Part shown: one piece after another, positions 55,721 through 64,000 of the stretch | Layout: each line of letters starts with the position of its first letter | Position numbering within the stretch: position 1 is the stretch's first letter | NCBI RefSeq assembly: GCF_020165495.1 | Contig: NZ_JAIUIE010000004.1 | Span: 310,001 to 374,000, forward strand | Reading direction: 5' to 3' | DNA length: 64,000 nucleotides | Origin: Mesorhizobium sp. BR1-1-16 | GTDB lineage: Bacteria; Pseudomonadota; Alphaproteobacteria; Rhizobiales; Kaistiaceae | Made by a program: the position numbers and the translations under genes | Notes under the pieces: generated by a model | Seen by the model: the letters and a program-made list of their open reading frames with translations, nothing else | What the model was told of the DNA's origin: nothing | The model's database searches: none

Positions 55721-56695
55721 ATGTCTGCCATTCCCCTCATCGACCTCGCCGATCCCAGCGGCAAGCACGCCGTCGCTGCGGCGATCGGACAGACCTGCGC
55801 AGACACCGGCTTCTTCCTGGTGACTGGACATGGCGCCGACTCCGAGGCGATCGAGCGCGGATGGAACGCGGCCCGCGCCTTTTTCGACCGCCCGCTCGCG
55901 GATAAGCTCGCCGCGGCGATGCCCTATCCCGGCTATCCCTATGGCTACAGCCCCGTCAAGGGCGAGACTCTGGCCGCCTCGCTCGGCGATGTGCGCCCGG
56001 CCGATCTGAAAGAGACCTTCTCGCTGGGGCCCTCGGCCTTCCGCAGGCTCGACCACAAGCCGGCCGATGATGCCGAGGCCTTCGTGTTCTCGGCCAATCC
56101 GTGGCCTTTCGAAGGCGACGAATTCCGCCGCGCGGCGATGGGCTATTATCAGGCGATGTCGGCGCTCGCCGGCCGGATCATGCGGCTTTTCGCCCTCGCG
56201 CTCGATCTGCCCGAGACCTATTTCGACCGCTTCATCGATCAGGAAGCCAGCGCGCTGCGCCTGCTCAATTATCCCGAGGTCGACGAGCCTCCGGCCGAGG
56301 GACAGCTGCGCGCCGGCGCCCATTCCGACTATGGCTCGCTGACGATCCTGCGCCAGGAGGATTCGCCCGGCGGGCTCGAGGTGAAAGGCGCCGACGGGAC
56401 ATGGATCAAGGTGCCGGCCGTTCCCGACAGCTTCGTCATCAATATCGGCGATCTGATGCAGCGCTGGACGAACGATCGCTGGAAATCGACGCTGCACCGC
56501 GTCGCCGTGCCACCGCCGCATCCCGGTCGGCCGACGCGGCGCCAGTCGATCGCCTTCTTCCACCAGCCCAACTGGGATGCATCCATCGCCTGTATCGAAA
56601 CCTGCCTCGCGTCCGGCGAAGCCCCGAAATATCCGCCGATCGGCTCCGGCGAATATCTCGCTGCCAAATTCCGTTCGACCGTCGTGAAGGCTTGA
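55721..56695 (+). CDS. Isopenicillin-N-synthase-like 2-oxoglutarate/Fe(II) dioxygenase
   Basis: A 324-residue enzyme of the 2OG-Fe(II) oxygenase superfamily with a DIOX_N-type N-terminus (TGFFLVTGHGAD). The iron ligands are in GAHSDYGSLTILRQE (His and Asp) and KSTLHRVAVPP (His), and the 2-oxoglutarate-binding Arg-x-Ser is in TRRQSIAFFH. Length is normal. No signal peptide. The substrate is unknown; members act on amino acids, peptides and hormones. It lies 104 bases upstream of the transglutaminase operon in the same direction and could be functionally linked. Confidence 0.9.
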   Translation: MSAIPLIDLADPSGKHAVAAAIGQTCADTGFFLVTGHGADSEAIERGWNAARAFFDRPLADKLAAAMPYPGYPYGYSPVKGETLAASLGDVRPADLKETFSLGPSAFRRLDHKPADDAEAFVFSANPWPFEGDEFRRAAMGYYQAMSALAGRIMRLFALALDLPETYFDRFIDQEASALRLLNYPEVDEPPAEGQLRAGAHSDYGSLTILRQEDSPGGLEVKGADGTWIKVPAVPDSFVINIGDLMQRWTNDRWKSTLHRVAVPPPHPGRPTRRQSIAFFHQPNWDASIACIETCLASGEAPKYPPIGSGEYLAAKFRSTVVKA

Positions 56696-56799
56696 GTTCC
56701 TTGCGGGCGCGCCGATGCGTCACGCCGGCCTTGGCGCGTTTGTTGCGTCTTCGTGTATCGTTCGGCGACGACCGCCGCCCAAGAGAGTTTCGCTGACCA

Positions 56800-59700
56800 A
56801 TGTCAATCCTCGCCGCGCTTCGCCACGTCACCCGCTACCGCTACGACAAGCCGGTCGCGCTGGGGCCGCAGGTCATCCGCCTGCGCCCGGCGCCGCATTG
56901 CCGGACCAAGGTGCCGAGCTATTCGCTCTCGGTGAAACCCGCCAACCACTTCGTGAACTGGCAGCAGGATCCGCACGGCAACTGGCAGGCGCGCTTCGTC
57001 TTTCCCGAGAAGACGCAGGAATTCGAGATCGCCATCGATCTCGTCGCCGAACTCGAGGTCTACAATCCGTTCGATTTCTTCGTCGAGCCCTATGCCGAGA
57101 CGTTTCCCTTCACCTATGAGCCTTCGCTCGCCGAGGAGCTTGCCGCCTATCTGAAGCCGGAGCCGTCGGGACCTCTGCTCGATGCCTTTGTCGCCAGCAT
57201 TCCGCGCGACACGATGCAGATCGTCGACTTCCTGGTCGCGATCAACCAGCGCCTGCAGGGCGACATCAAATATCTGATCCGCATGGAGCCCGGCGTGCAG
57301 ACGCCGGAGGAGACGCTCGGCAACGCCTCCGGCTCGTGCCGCGACACCGGCTGGCTGCTGGTGCAGGCGCTGCGTAAGCTCGGCCTCGCCGCCCGTTTCG
57401 TCTCCGGCTATCTCATTCAGCTGAAGCCGGACGTCCCGGCGCTCGACGGACCATCGGGAACCGAGGTCGACTTCACCGACCTCCACGCCTGGGCCGAGGT
57501 CTATATCCCCGGCGCCGGCTGGGTCGGCATGGACCCGACGTCGGGCCTCTTCACCGGCGAAGGCCACCTGCCCCTCTCGGCGACGCCACATTACCGCTCG
57601 GCCGCGCCGATCACCGGCAGCTTCGCGGCCGATCCCGACACGCGGACCGAATTCGATTTCGAAATGCGGATCGACCGCATCGCCGAGCAGCCGCGCGTCA
57701 CGCTGCCCTTCTCGGATGAGAGCTGGGCGGCGCTGGACGCGCTCGGTCACAAGGTGGACGAGGAACTGAAGGCCAACGATGTCCGCCTGACCATGGGCGG
57801 CGAGCCTACCTTCGTCTCGATCGATGACTACCAGTCGGCCGAGTGGAACACCGCGGCTGTCGGCCCGACCAAGCGGACACGCGCCGACGACCTCATCCGC
57901 CGCCTGCGCGACCGTTTCGCGCCCGGCGGCTTCCTGCATTACGGCCAGGGCAAGTGGTATCCGGGCGAGAGCCTGCCGCGCTGGACCTTCGCGATCTACT
58001 GGCGCAAGGACGGCAAACCGATCTGGCAGGATGCGAACTGGATCGCGGCCGAGGGCAAGGCGGAGCGCGCTTCGGCTGACGATGCCAAGGCGCTGCTGGA
58101 AAATCTCTCCGAGCGGCTCGGCATCCCCCCGAGCTTCGTCATCCCCGCCTATGAGGATCCGGCGCACTGGATCCTCAAGGAAGCCGAGCTGCCGGAAAAC
58201 GTGACGACGTCGGATTCGAAGCTGGAAGATGCCGAGGCGCGCGCCCGCATCGCCCGCGTCTTCGAGCGCGGCCTTGCCAATGCCTCGGGCTATGTACTGC
58301 CCGTGCAGCGCTGGCAGGCGCAGGCGCGCTCGAAGCGGCGCTGGGCGTCCGAGCGCTGGCCGCTGCGCCGCGGGCGCATCTTCCTGGTGCCCGGCGACAG
58401 CCCGGTCGGCTACCGCCTGCCGCTTTCCTCGCTGCCCTATGTCCCGGCGTCGTCCTATCCGTTCATCGTCCAGGCTGATCCCGGTTCGATCAACACGCCG
58501 CTGCCCGATCCGGAAGAGATCGCGGCGCAGCTTTCACGCCCCGGCACCGAGCGCGACGCCGAGCGGGCCGAGCAGATCGCCCAGTATTTCACCGGCACCG
58601 GCGCGGTGCGCACCGCGATCAGCATCGAGCCGCGCGATGGGCGGCTGTGCGTGTTCATGCCGCCGACCGAGCGGCTCGAGGACTATCTGGAGCTGATCGC
58701 CTCCGTCGAGGCAACGGCGCGCGAGCTCGAGCTTCCGGTGCATGTCGAGGGCTATCCGCCGCCGATCGATCCGCGCCTCAATGTGATCAAGGTGACGCCG
58801 GACCCCGGCGTGATCGAGGTCAACATCCATCCCTCCGCCGACTGGACGCAGTGCGTTGCGACGACTCGCGACCTTTATGAAGACGCACGGCAGGCGCGGC
58901 TCGGCACCGAGAAGTTCATGACCGACGGCCGCCATACCGGCACCGGCGGCGGCAATCATGTCGTGGTCGGCGGCGCCCATCCGGCCGACAGCCCGTTCCT
59001 GCGCCGCCCGGACCTCCTGAAGAGCCTCGTCACCTACTGGCAGCGCCATCCCTCGCTGTCGTTCCTTTTCTCGGGCCTCTTCATCGGGCCGACGAGCCAG
59101 GCGCCGCGCATCGACGAGGCGCGCAACGATTCGCTCTATGAGCTCGAAATCGCGATGTCGAAGGTGTCGCCGCCCGGCTGGGGCGCGCCGCCGCCGCCCT
59201 GGCTGGTCGACCGCCTGTTCCGCAACCTGCTCGTCGACGTCACCGGCAATACGCATCGCGCCGAGATCTGCATCGACAAGCTCTATTCGCCGGATGGGCC
59301 GACGGGCCGGCTCGGCCTCGTCGAGTTCCGCTCCTTCGAGATGCCGCCGGATTACCGGATGAGCCTTGCGCAGCAATTGCTGGTGCGCGCGCTTATTTCG
59401 TGGTTCTGGAAGCAGCCGCAGCAGGGTTCCCTGGTGCGCTGGGGCACGCAGCTGCATGACCGTTTCATGCTGCCGCATTTTGTCTGGGCCGATTTCCTCG
59501 ACGTGCTCGGCGATCTGCGCAATGCCGGCTATCCGTTCGATCCGGTCTGGTTCGAGGCACAGCGCGAGTTCCGCTTTCCCTTCTCCGGCGTCGTCGAGCA
59601 GCAGGGCGTGCGGCTCGAACTCCGGCAGGCGCTGGAGCCCTGGCATGTGCTCGGCGAGGAAGGGGCGATCGGCGGCACGGTGCGCTATGTCGATTCGTCC

Positions 59701-60123
59701 GTCGAGCGGTTGCAGGTCAAGGCCGAGGGGCTCGATCCGCGCCGTCATATCGTCGCCTGCAATGGCCGCCGCCTGCCGATGACCTCGGCCGGCACGGCCG
59801 GCAGCTTCGTCGCCGGCGTGCGCTTCAAGGCCTGGCAGCCGGCTTCCGGCCTGCATCCGACCATTCCGGTGCATGCGCCGCTCTTGTTCGACATCGTCGA
59901 CAGCTGGTCGGGCCGCTCGCTCGGCGGCTGCGTCTATCATGTCGCCCATCCCGGTGGCCGCAACTATGAGACATTTCCGGTGAATTCCTATGAGGCAGAG
60001 GCGCGTCGTCTCGCCCGCTTCGAGGCGATCGGCCATACCGGCGGCTCGTTCATGCCACCCGTCGAGCCCTCCTCGGCCGAATTCCCGCTGACGCTCGATC
60101 TTCGTCGTCCGGCCGGGATCTGA
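56800..60123 (+). CDS. Transglutaminase-like / DUF2126 putative amidoligase fusion
   Basis: A 1107-residue two-part protein. Residues about 1-270 are a bacterial transglutaminase-like domain with an N-terminal beta region ([20 protein letters not shown]) and an intact catalytic triad: Cys180 in [12 protein letters not shown], His229 in DLHAWAEVY and Asp245 in GMDPTSG. From about residue 320 on ([20 protein letters not shown]) it is DUF2126 (PF09899), described as a putative amidoligase. No signal peptide is visible. It opens a three-gene operon; the next gene starts five bases after its stop. The set has the parts for peptide cross-linking, trimming or ligation; the substrate is unknown. Confidence 0.9.
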   Translation: MSILAALRHVTRYRYDKPVALGPQVIRLRPAPHCRTKVPSYSLSVKPANHFVNWQQDPHGNWQARFVFPEKTQEFEIAIDLVAELEVYNPFDFFVEPYAETFPFTYEPSLAEELAAYLKPEPSGPLLDAFVASIPRDTMQIVDFLVAINQRLQGDIKYLIRMEPGVQTPEETLGNASGSCRDTGWLLVQALRKLGLAARFVSGYLIQLKPDVPALDGPSGTEVDFTDLHAWAEVYIPGAGWVGMDPTSGLFTGEGHLPLSATPHYRSAAPITGSFAADPDTRTEFDFEMRIDRIAEQPRVTLPFSDESWAALDALGHKVDEELKANDVRLTMGGEPTFVSIDDYQSAEWNTAAVGPTKRTRADDLIRRLRDRFAPGGFLHYGQGKWYPGESLPRWTFAIYWRKDGKPIWQDANWIAAEGKAERASADDAKALLENLSERLGIPPSFVIPAYEDPAHWILKEAELPENVTTSDSKLEDAEARARIARVFERGLANASGYVLPVQRWQAQARSKRRWASERWPLRRGRIFLVPGDSPVGYRLPLSSLPYVPASSYPFIVQADPGSINTPLPDPEEIAAQLSRPGTERDAERAEQIAQYFTGTGAVRTAISIEPRDGRLCVFMPPTERLEDYLELIASVEATARELELPVHVEGYPPPIDPRLNVIKVTPDPGVIEVNIHPSADWTQCVATTRDLYEDARQARLGTEKFMTDGRHTGTGGGNHVVVGGAHPADSPFLRRPDLLKSLVTYWQRHPSLSFLFSGLFIGPTSQAPRIDEARNDSLYELEIAMSKVSPPGWGAPPPPWLVDRLFRNLLVDVTGNTHRAEICIDKLYSPDGPTGRLGLVEFRSFEMPPDYRMSLAQQLLVRALISWFWKQPQQGSLVRWGTQLHDRFMLPHFVWADFLDVLGDLRNAGYPFDPVWFEAQREFRFPFSGVVEQQGVRLELRQALEPWHVLGEEGAIGGTVRYVDSSVERLQVKAEGLDPRRHIVACNGRRLPMTSAGTAGSFVAGVRFKAWQPASGLHPTIPVHAPLLFDIVDSWSGRSLGGCVYHVAHPGGRNYETFPVNSYEAEARRLARFEAIGHTGGSFMPPVEPSSAEFPLTLDLRRPAGI

Positions 60124-60127
60124 GGCG

Positions 60128-62635
60128 GTGCCCCGCCGGGAATCAACGCGCAAGAGCCGCGCCGTCGCCGAAAGGGCCGCGCGGCTCGTCAGGCATTACA
60201 AGCCGTTGCCGGGCGTCGCCGACGAGCTGATCGGCAAGGACGGCCGCATCCGCCCGCATTGGCAGCGCTTCGTCGACACCATGGCCGAACTCGGCAGCCG
60301 CGAGGTGGCGCATCGCTTCGCGCTCGCCGACCGTCATCTGGCCGAATCGGGCGTGGTGATGCGCGTCTATGGCGCGGAGACCGGCGACGAGCGGCCCTGG
60401 CCGCTGGCGCATGTGCCCTTCCTGATCGAGCCCGAGGAGTGGAAGCATCTCGAGGCCGGGCTGATCCAGCGGGCGAAGCTGCTCGACGCCATCCTCGGCG
60501 ACACCTATGGCGACGGCACGCTGGCGGCCGATGGCGCGCTGCCGGCGGCGATCCTCGCCGGAAGTCCGGAATTCCTGCGCCCGCTGGTCGGCTCGCAGCC
60601 GGTCGGCGGCCATCACCTGCGCCTCTATGCCGTCGATGTCGGCCGCGGGCCCGATGGCGACTGGTGGGTGATCTCCGACCGCACCCAGGCGCCTTCCGGC
60701 GCCGGCTATGCGCTTGAAAACCGCATCGCGCTGTCGCAGGCGCTGCCCGACGTCTATCGCTCGTTCAAGGTCGAGCGCCTCGCCGGCTTCTTCCAGGATT
60801 TCCGCGCCGGCCTCAATGCGCTCAACCGCCATGAGGAGACGCGCGTCGCGCTGCTGACGCCGGGTCCGCTCAACGAGACCTATTTCGAGCACGCCTATCT
60901 CGCCCGCTATCTCGGCTTCGTGCTCGTCGAGGGCGAGGATCTCACGGTGCGCGACGACACGGTCTATATGCGCACCATCACCGGGCTGAAGCGCGCCGAC
61001 GTGCTGCTGCGCCGTCTCGACGCCGATTTCGCCGATCCGCTCGAGCTCAACCCGGCCTCGCGGCTCGGCGTGCCCGGCCTTGCCGGCGCTGTCCGCCATC
61101 GCAATGTCGCCATCGCCAATGCGCTCGGGTCGGGCGTCGTCGAGGCGCGGGCGATGATGGGCTTCCTGCCTGGCCTTGCGCAGCGCATCCTCGGCGAAAA
61201 GCTGATCCTGCCGAATGTCGCCACCTGGTGGTGCGGACAGACGCTGGAGCGCGATCATGTCGTCGAACACTTCGACCGCATGGTGATCGCGCCGGCGCTG
61301 GGCGCCACGCTGCCGGGCATCCTCGCACGCGGTCCCGTCCTCGGCGCCAATCTGTCGCCCGAGGAAAAGGCCCAGCTCATCGATGCGATCGGCCGGCGCG
61401 GCCAGGACTATGTCGGGCAGGAAGTGGTGAAGCTCTCGACGACGCCGGTGTGGCGCGGCGAGGGCGACGACGCCCGGCTCGAGCCGCGGCCCTCGATCCT
61501 GCGCCTCTATGTCGCGCGCACCGCCGATGGCTGGAAGGCGATGCCGGGCGGTTTCTGCCGCATCTCCGAACGCACGGATGCCCGCGCCGTCACGCTGCAG
61601 CAGGGCGGCGCCTCGGCCGATGTCTGGGTGCTCTCCGACGGCCCTGTCGCGGAAACGACGCTGCTCGGCTCGCCTGACAAGGTCGCGCTTCGCCGCGCCA
61701 CCTCGACGCTGCCGAGCCGCGCCGCCGAGAACCTTTTCTGGCTCGGCCGCTATGTCGAGCGCACCGAACAGGCGCTGCGCCTCGTGCGCGCCGTCGCCGG
61801 CCGCCTCGTCGATGCCGAGGGGCATGGCGGCGCGGTGGCACGGCTCGTCGGCATCCTCGTTGCGGCGGGCGCGGCCGAATCCGATCGCGGTCCGATGCAG
61901 CCGGCCCGCCTGGCGCTCGCCGCGCTGACCGACCGGCGCGCCTTCAACACCATTCCGCGCCTCGCCGAGGCGTCGCGCCGGGCTGCTTCCGTCATCCGCG
62001 ACCGCCTGTCGCCCGATGCCTGGCGCGCCGTGGCGGATCTCGAAATCCTGCTCAACCGGCCGCTCGCCGCCCATACCGGCAGCGACATGCATGAGCGGGC
62101 CAGCGACGCGCTCAGGATCGTCGCCGCCTTTTCGGGCCTCGCACAGGAAAACATGGTGCGCCACAATGGCTGGCGCTTCCTCGAGATGGGCCGCCGCATC
62201 GATCGCGGCCTCGGCGTCGCCCGCGCGTCGCGCTTCTGCGGCCTTGCCGGGACGAGCGCCGAGCTCGACGCCCTGCTCGAGATCGCCGACAGCCAGATCA
62301 CCTATCGCATCCGCTATGTCATGCAGGCGGCGCGCGTTCCCGTGGTCGATCTGGTGCTGCTCGATGGCGGCAATCCGCGCTCGCTCGCCTTCCAGGCCGA
62401 TCGCATCCGCCAGTCGCTCGCCAATCTGCCGGGACATGCGCCGGCCGGCATGCTCGCGCCTGCCGATCGTCTCGCCTCGCGCCTTGCCTCGGAACTGGAG
62501 ACGGCGGACGCATCCGCTCTCGATGCCGACACGATCATCGGCTACGAGCAGACCCTGATGCGCATTTCCGACGAGATCGCGCTGGCCTATTTCACCCATC
62601 GACGGCCGCTTTCGCCGCTCGAGGGCGGAGACTGA
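60128..62635 (+). CDS. Circularly permuted ATP-grasp protein fused to an alpha-E domain
   Basis: An 835-residue protein. Residues about 60-490 are a circularly permuted type-2 ATP-grasp domain (older names DUF404/DUF407), recognisable in HVPFLIEPEEWKHLEAGLIQ, LRLYAVDVGRGPDGDWWVIS and RTQAPSGAGYALENR. From about residue 530 a helical alpha-E domain (PF04168) follows, starting LPSRAAENLFWLGRYVERTE. In many genomes these are two genes; here they are fused. ATP-grasp enzymes ligate a carboxylate to an amine or thiol, so peptide-bond synthesis is a reasonable inference. The start is a GTG at 60128. Confidence 0.9.
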   Translation: MPRRESTRKSRAVAERAARLVRHYKPLPGVADELIGKDGRIRPHWQRFVDTMAELGSREVAHRFALADRHLAESGVVMRVYGAETGDERPWPLAHVPFLIEPEEWKHLEAGLIQRAKLLDAILGDTYGDGTLAADGALPAAILAGSPEFLRPLVGSQPVGGHHLRLYAVDVGRGPDGDWWVISDRTQAPSGAGYALENRIALSQALPDVYRSFKVERLAGFFQDFRAGLNALNRHEETRVALLTPGPLNETYFEHAYLARYLGFVLVEGEDLTVRDDTVYMRTITGLKRADVLLRRLDADFADPLELNPASRLGVPGLAGAVRHRNVAIANALGSGVVEARAMMGFLPGLAQRILGEKLILPNVATWWCGQTLERDHVVEHFDRMVIAPALGATLPGILARGPVLGANLSPEEKAQLIDAIGRRGQDYVGQEVVKLSTTPVWRGEGDDARLEPRPSILRLYVARTADGWKAMPGGFCRISERTDARAVTLQQGGASADVWVLSDGPVAETTLLGSPDKVALRRATSTLPSRAAENLFWLGRYVERTEQALRLVRAVAGRLVDAEGHGGAVARLVGILVAAGAAESDRGPMQPARLALAALTDRRAFNTIPRLAEASRRAASVIRDRLSPDAWRAVADLEILLNRPLAAHTGSDMHERASDALRIVAAFSGLAQENMVRHNGWRFLEMGRRIDRGLGVARASRFCGLAGTSAELDALLEIADSQITYRIRYVMQAARVPVVDLVLLDGGNPRSLAFQADRIRQSLANLPGHAPAGMLAPADRLASRLASELETADASALDADTIIGYEQTLMRISDEIALAYFTHRRPLSPLEGGD

Positions 62636-62637
62636 TC

Positions 62638-63519
62638 GTGCTCTACGACATCAAGCTGGTGACCGAGTATCGCTATGCGAGCCCGGTGCCCTTCGCGCGG
62701 CAGGTGTTGCGGCTGCTGCCCGTCGAACGGCCGGGCCAGCGCGTCATTGCCGCTGACCTTTCCATTCGCCCGGCCCCGACCGAGCGCACGGACAGCCTCG
62801 ATTTCTTCGGCAACCGCATCACGACGGTCGCCTTCGCGTTTCCGCACAGCGAATTGCGGCTGGAGACGCGGGCTCGCGTGCTCGTCGAGAAGGCCGAGAC
62901 GCGGGCGACGCAGAAGACGCCGCCCTTCGAGCAGATCCGGCGCAGCGCCGTCGCCGAAACCGATCTCGGGCCGAAATCGCCGGTGCATTTCCTGTTTGCG
63001 AGCCGCCTGATCGCCCTCGACGAGGCGATCGGCGACTATGCGCAGGAGAGCTTCCCGCCGGGAAAGCCGATCCTCGAAGGCGCCTTCGAGCTGACGAAGC
63101 GGATCAAGGCCGAATTCAAATACGATCCCGAGGCGACGGATGTCAGCACGCTGCCGGCCGATGCCTTCGCCAAGCGCGCCGGCGTCTGCCAGGACTTCGC
63201 GCATGTGATGATCGCCGGGCTCAGGACCATCGGCCTGCCGGCCGCCTATGTCAGCGGTTTCCTGCGCACAGAGCCGCCGCCCGGCCAGCCGCGCCTCGAA
63301 GGCGCCGACGCGACGCATGCCTGGGTCGCGGTCTGGTGCGGCCGCGAGGCGGGCTGGATCGGGCTCGATCCGACCAACGGCGTCCCCGCGGCCGAGGACC
63401 ATGTCGTGCTCGCGGTCGGGCGGGATTATTCCGATGCGGCGCCGGCCGACGGCGTCATCGTGATCTCCGGCGACCATTCGATCGATGTTGCGGTTGACGT
63501 CATCCCGGTCGGTGCATAG
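62638..63519 (+). CDS. Transglutaminase-like cysteine peptidase-fold protein
   Basis: A 293-residue protein with an N-terminal beta domain ([20 protein letters not shown]) and a transglutaminase-like core. The catalytic triad is complete: Cys184 in [11 protein letters not shown], His227 in [10 protein letters not shown] and Asp244 in GLDPTNG. It is a second, shorter relative of the N-terminal part of the protein at 56800. The GTG start is two bases after the preceding stop, with GGAG upstream, so the three genes are one operon. Such domains in bacteria act as peptidases or as acyl transferases. Cytoplasmic, by lack of signal peptide. Confidence 0.9.
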   Translation: MLYDIKLVTEYRYASPVPFARQVLRLLPVERPGQRVIAADLSIRPAPTERTDSLDFFGNRITTVAFAFPHSELRLETRARVLVEKAETRATQKTPPFEQIRRSAVAETDLGPKSPVHFLFASRLIALDEAIGDYAQESFPPGKPILEGAFELTKRIKAEFKYDPEATDVSTLPADAFAKRAGVCQDFAHVMIAGLRTIGLPAAYVSGFLRTEPPPGQPRLEGADATHAWVAVWCGREAGWIGLDPTNGVPAAEDHVVLAVGRDYSDAAPADGVIVISGDHSIDVAVDVIPVGA

Positions 63520-63719
63520 GTGGCGTGCGAGCCGTTCAAAGCTGCGGCACGCCGACAGGCTGGTATTTCGCGCCCGCACACGGTATCAGGACGGCAGCAA
63601 TTGCTTCGCTATCCGGCCTGTCGGACTGGCTCGATGGCAGCGCGCGCGGCCCCGTGCCGCTTCGACGCTGCCGGCGTCGCCACCCGGAAGCCCGCGAGAA
63701 CATAGGACCACTGACCGTC

Positions 63720-64000
63720 ATGTCATCCACGTTCGACATCGTTGCCGATGTGATCTCCGAGACGAGCGAAATCCCGCGCGAGAAGATCACGCCGGAGATG
63801 CACGCGATCGACGACCTCGGCATCGACAGCCTCGACTTCCTCGACATCGTGTTTGCGCTCGACAAGAAGTTCGGCATCAAGATTCCGCTCGAGCAGTGGA
63901 CGCAGGAAGTGAATGCAGGCAAGGCCTCGGTCGAGGAGTATTTCCTGCTGAAGAACCTCTGCGCCCATATCGACGAACTGATCGCCAAGAAGAACGCCTG
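63720..64000 (+). CDS. acpXL: Acyl carrier protein AcpXL (stop codon cut by the right edge)
   Basis: 93 codons are visible from the ATG at 63720; the window ends on TG, the first two bases of the stop. The phosphopantetheine serine is in [20 protein letters not shown]. The sequence [20 protein letters not shown], followed by [13 protein letters not shown], is specific to AcpXL, which carries C26-C30 hydroxylated acyl chains for lipid A in Hyphomicrobiales. The usual downstream genes (fabZ, fabF and lpxXL homologues) would lie outside the window. The 200-base gap to its left (63520-63719) holds its probable promoter and no convincing gene. Confidence 0.93.
   Translation, partial: MSSTFDIVADVISETSEIPREKITPEMHAIDDLGIDSLDFLDIVFALDKKFGIKIPLEQWTQEVNAGKASVEEYFLLKNLCAHIDELIAKKNA

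Noticed and set aside
60143-62599. An 818-residue open frame on the reverse strand opposite the ATP-grasp gene
   Set aside because: It has no family features and a shuffled, arginine- and alanine-rich composition. Long antisense frames are expected opposite GC-rich genes with strong third-position bias; the forward protein is clearly conserved. The same holds for the 539-residue reverse frame at 58534-60153 and many others.
63520-63705. A possible 61-residue gene starting right after the second transglutaminase
   Set aside because: Attractive as a peptide substrate, but its third codon positions are only about two-thirds G/C, well below the clear genes here, and its GTG has no ribosome-binding site. 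I treat it as spacer.
1-64000. CRISPR arrays, insertion sequences, prophage genes, tRNA or rRNA genes
   Set aside because: I looked for repeat-spacer patterns, transposase or integrase motifs and cloverleaf sequences and saw none.

Overview
The window looks like a chromosomal segment of an alphaproteobacterium, most likely of the order Hyphomicrobiales (Rhizobiales). The DNA is GC-rich with strong G/C at third codon positions. It carries an acpXL gene at the right edge (the acyl carrier protein for very-long-chain fatty acids of lipid A, a marker of this group), a fabA-fabB-fabI operon, a rpsT/dnaA neighbourhood with mutM, ubiE and ubiB, and an alphaproteobacterial heme-uptake locus. I cannot fix the genus from the sequence.

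Layout. 1-9,000: a partial AbrB-type membrane protein, a LysE exporter, then a leftward block (a rhodanese gene, dnaA, dnaN, recF, a second LysE exporter, recQ, a small membrane protein) whose later members are tightly coupled. 9,028-9,625 is the only long gap; it is visibly less GC-rich, is crowded with GANTC sites and may be regulatory or origin-related. 9,626-18,500: rpsT, enoyl-CoA hydratase, mutM, then rightward ubiE-ubiB-coaBC-DUF4105-dut-cysK-VOC. 18,500-23,600: a small aldose-oxidation cluster (frameshifted SMP-30 lactonase, Gfo/Idh/MocA oxidoreductase, XylB-like SDR), cytidine deaminase, mgsA-glk. 23,600-28,850: hrpB and fabA-fabB-fabI. 29,000-34,700: a small secreted protein, an ArsR/MFS pair with twin operators, methionine-salvage mtnA and mtnC, a DMT exporter and a dienelactone hydrolase. 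34,700-39,700: a leftward sugar ABC importer with an FGGY kinase. 39,750-48,600: an iron/heme island (hemP-hmuTUV, a divergent TonB receptor, an IsdG-type heme monooxygenase, a 14-helix MFS pump, a siderophore-interacting reductase). 48,660-54,600: a D-lyxose isomerase family protein, the sulfate importer sbp-cysTWA with its Rrf2 regulator, and a RbsD/FucU mutarotase. 54,600-63,520: a DUF1624 membrane acyltransferase, a 2-oxoglutarate/Fe(II) dioxygenase, and a three-gene operon of transglutaminase-amidoligase (DUF2126), circularly permuted ATP-grasp/alpha-E, and a second transglutaminase. acpXL ends the window.

The most interesting system is the operon at 56,800-63,519. It encodes two intact transglutaminase-type Cys-His-Asp active sites, a predicted amidoligase and an ATP-grasp ligase, so it has the parts to make and break amide bonds on an unknown peptide or protein. 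It is known from comparative genomics, but I know of no established substrate. Other points worth checking are several well-formed inverted repeats that look like operators (ArsR/MFS, heme locus, MFS pump, SIP reductase, sulfate operon), the GANTC-rich gap beside rpsT, and a TonB receptor that lacks the histidine expected in the usual heme-receptor motif stretch.
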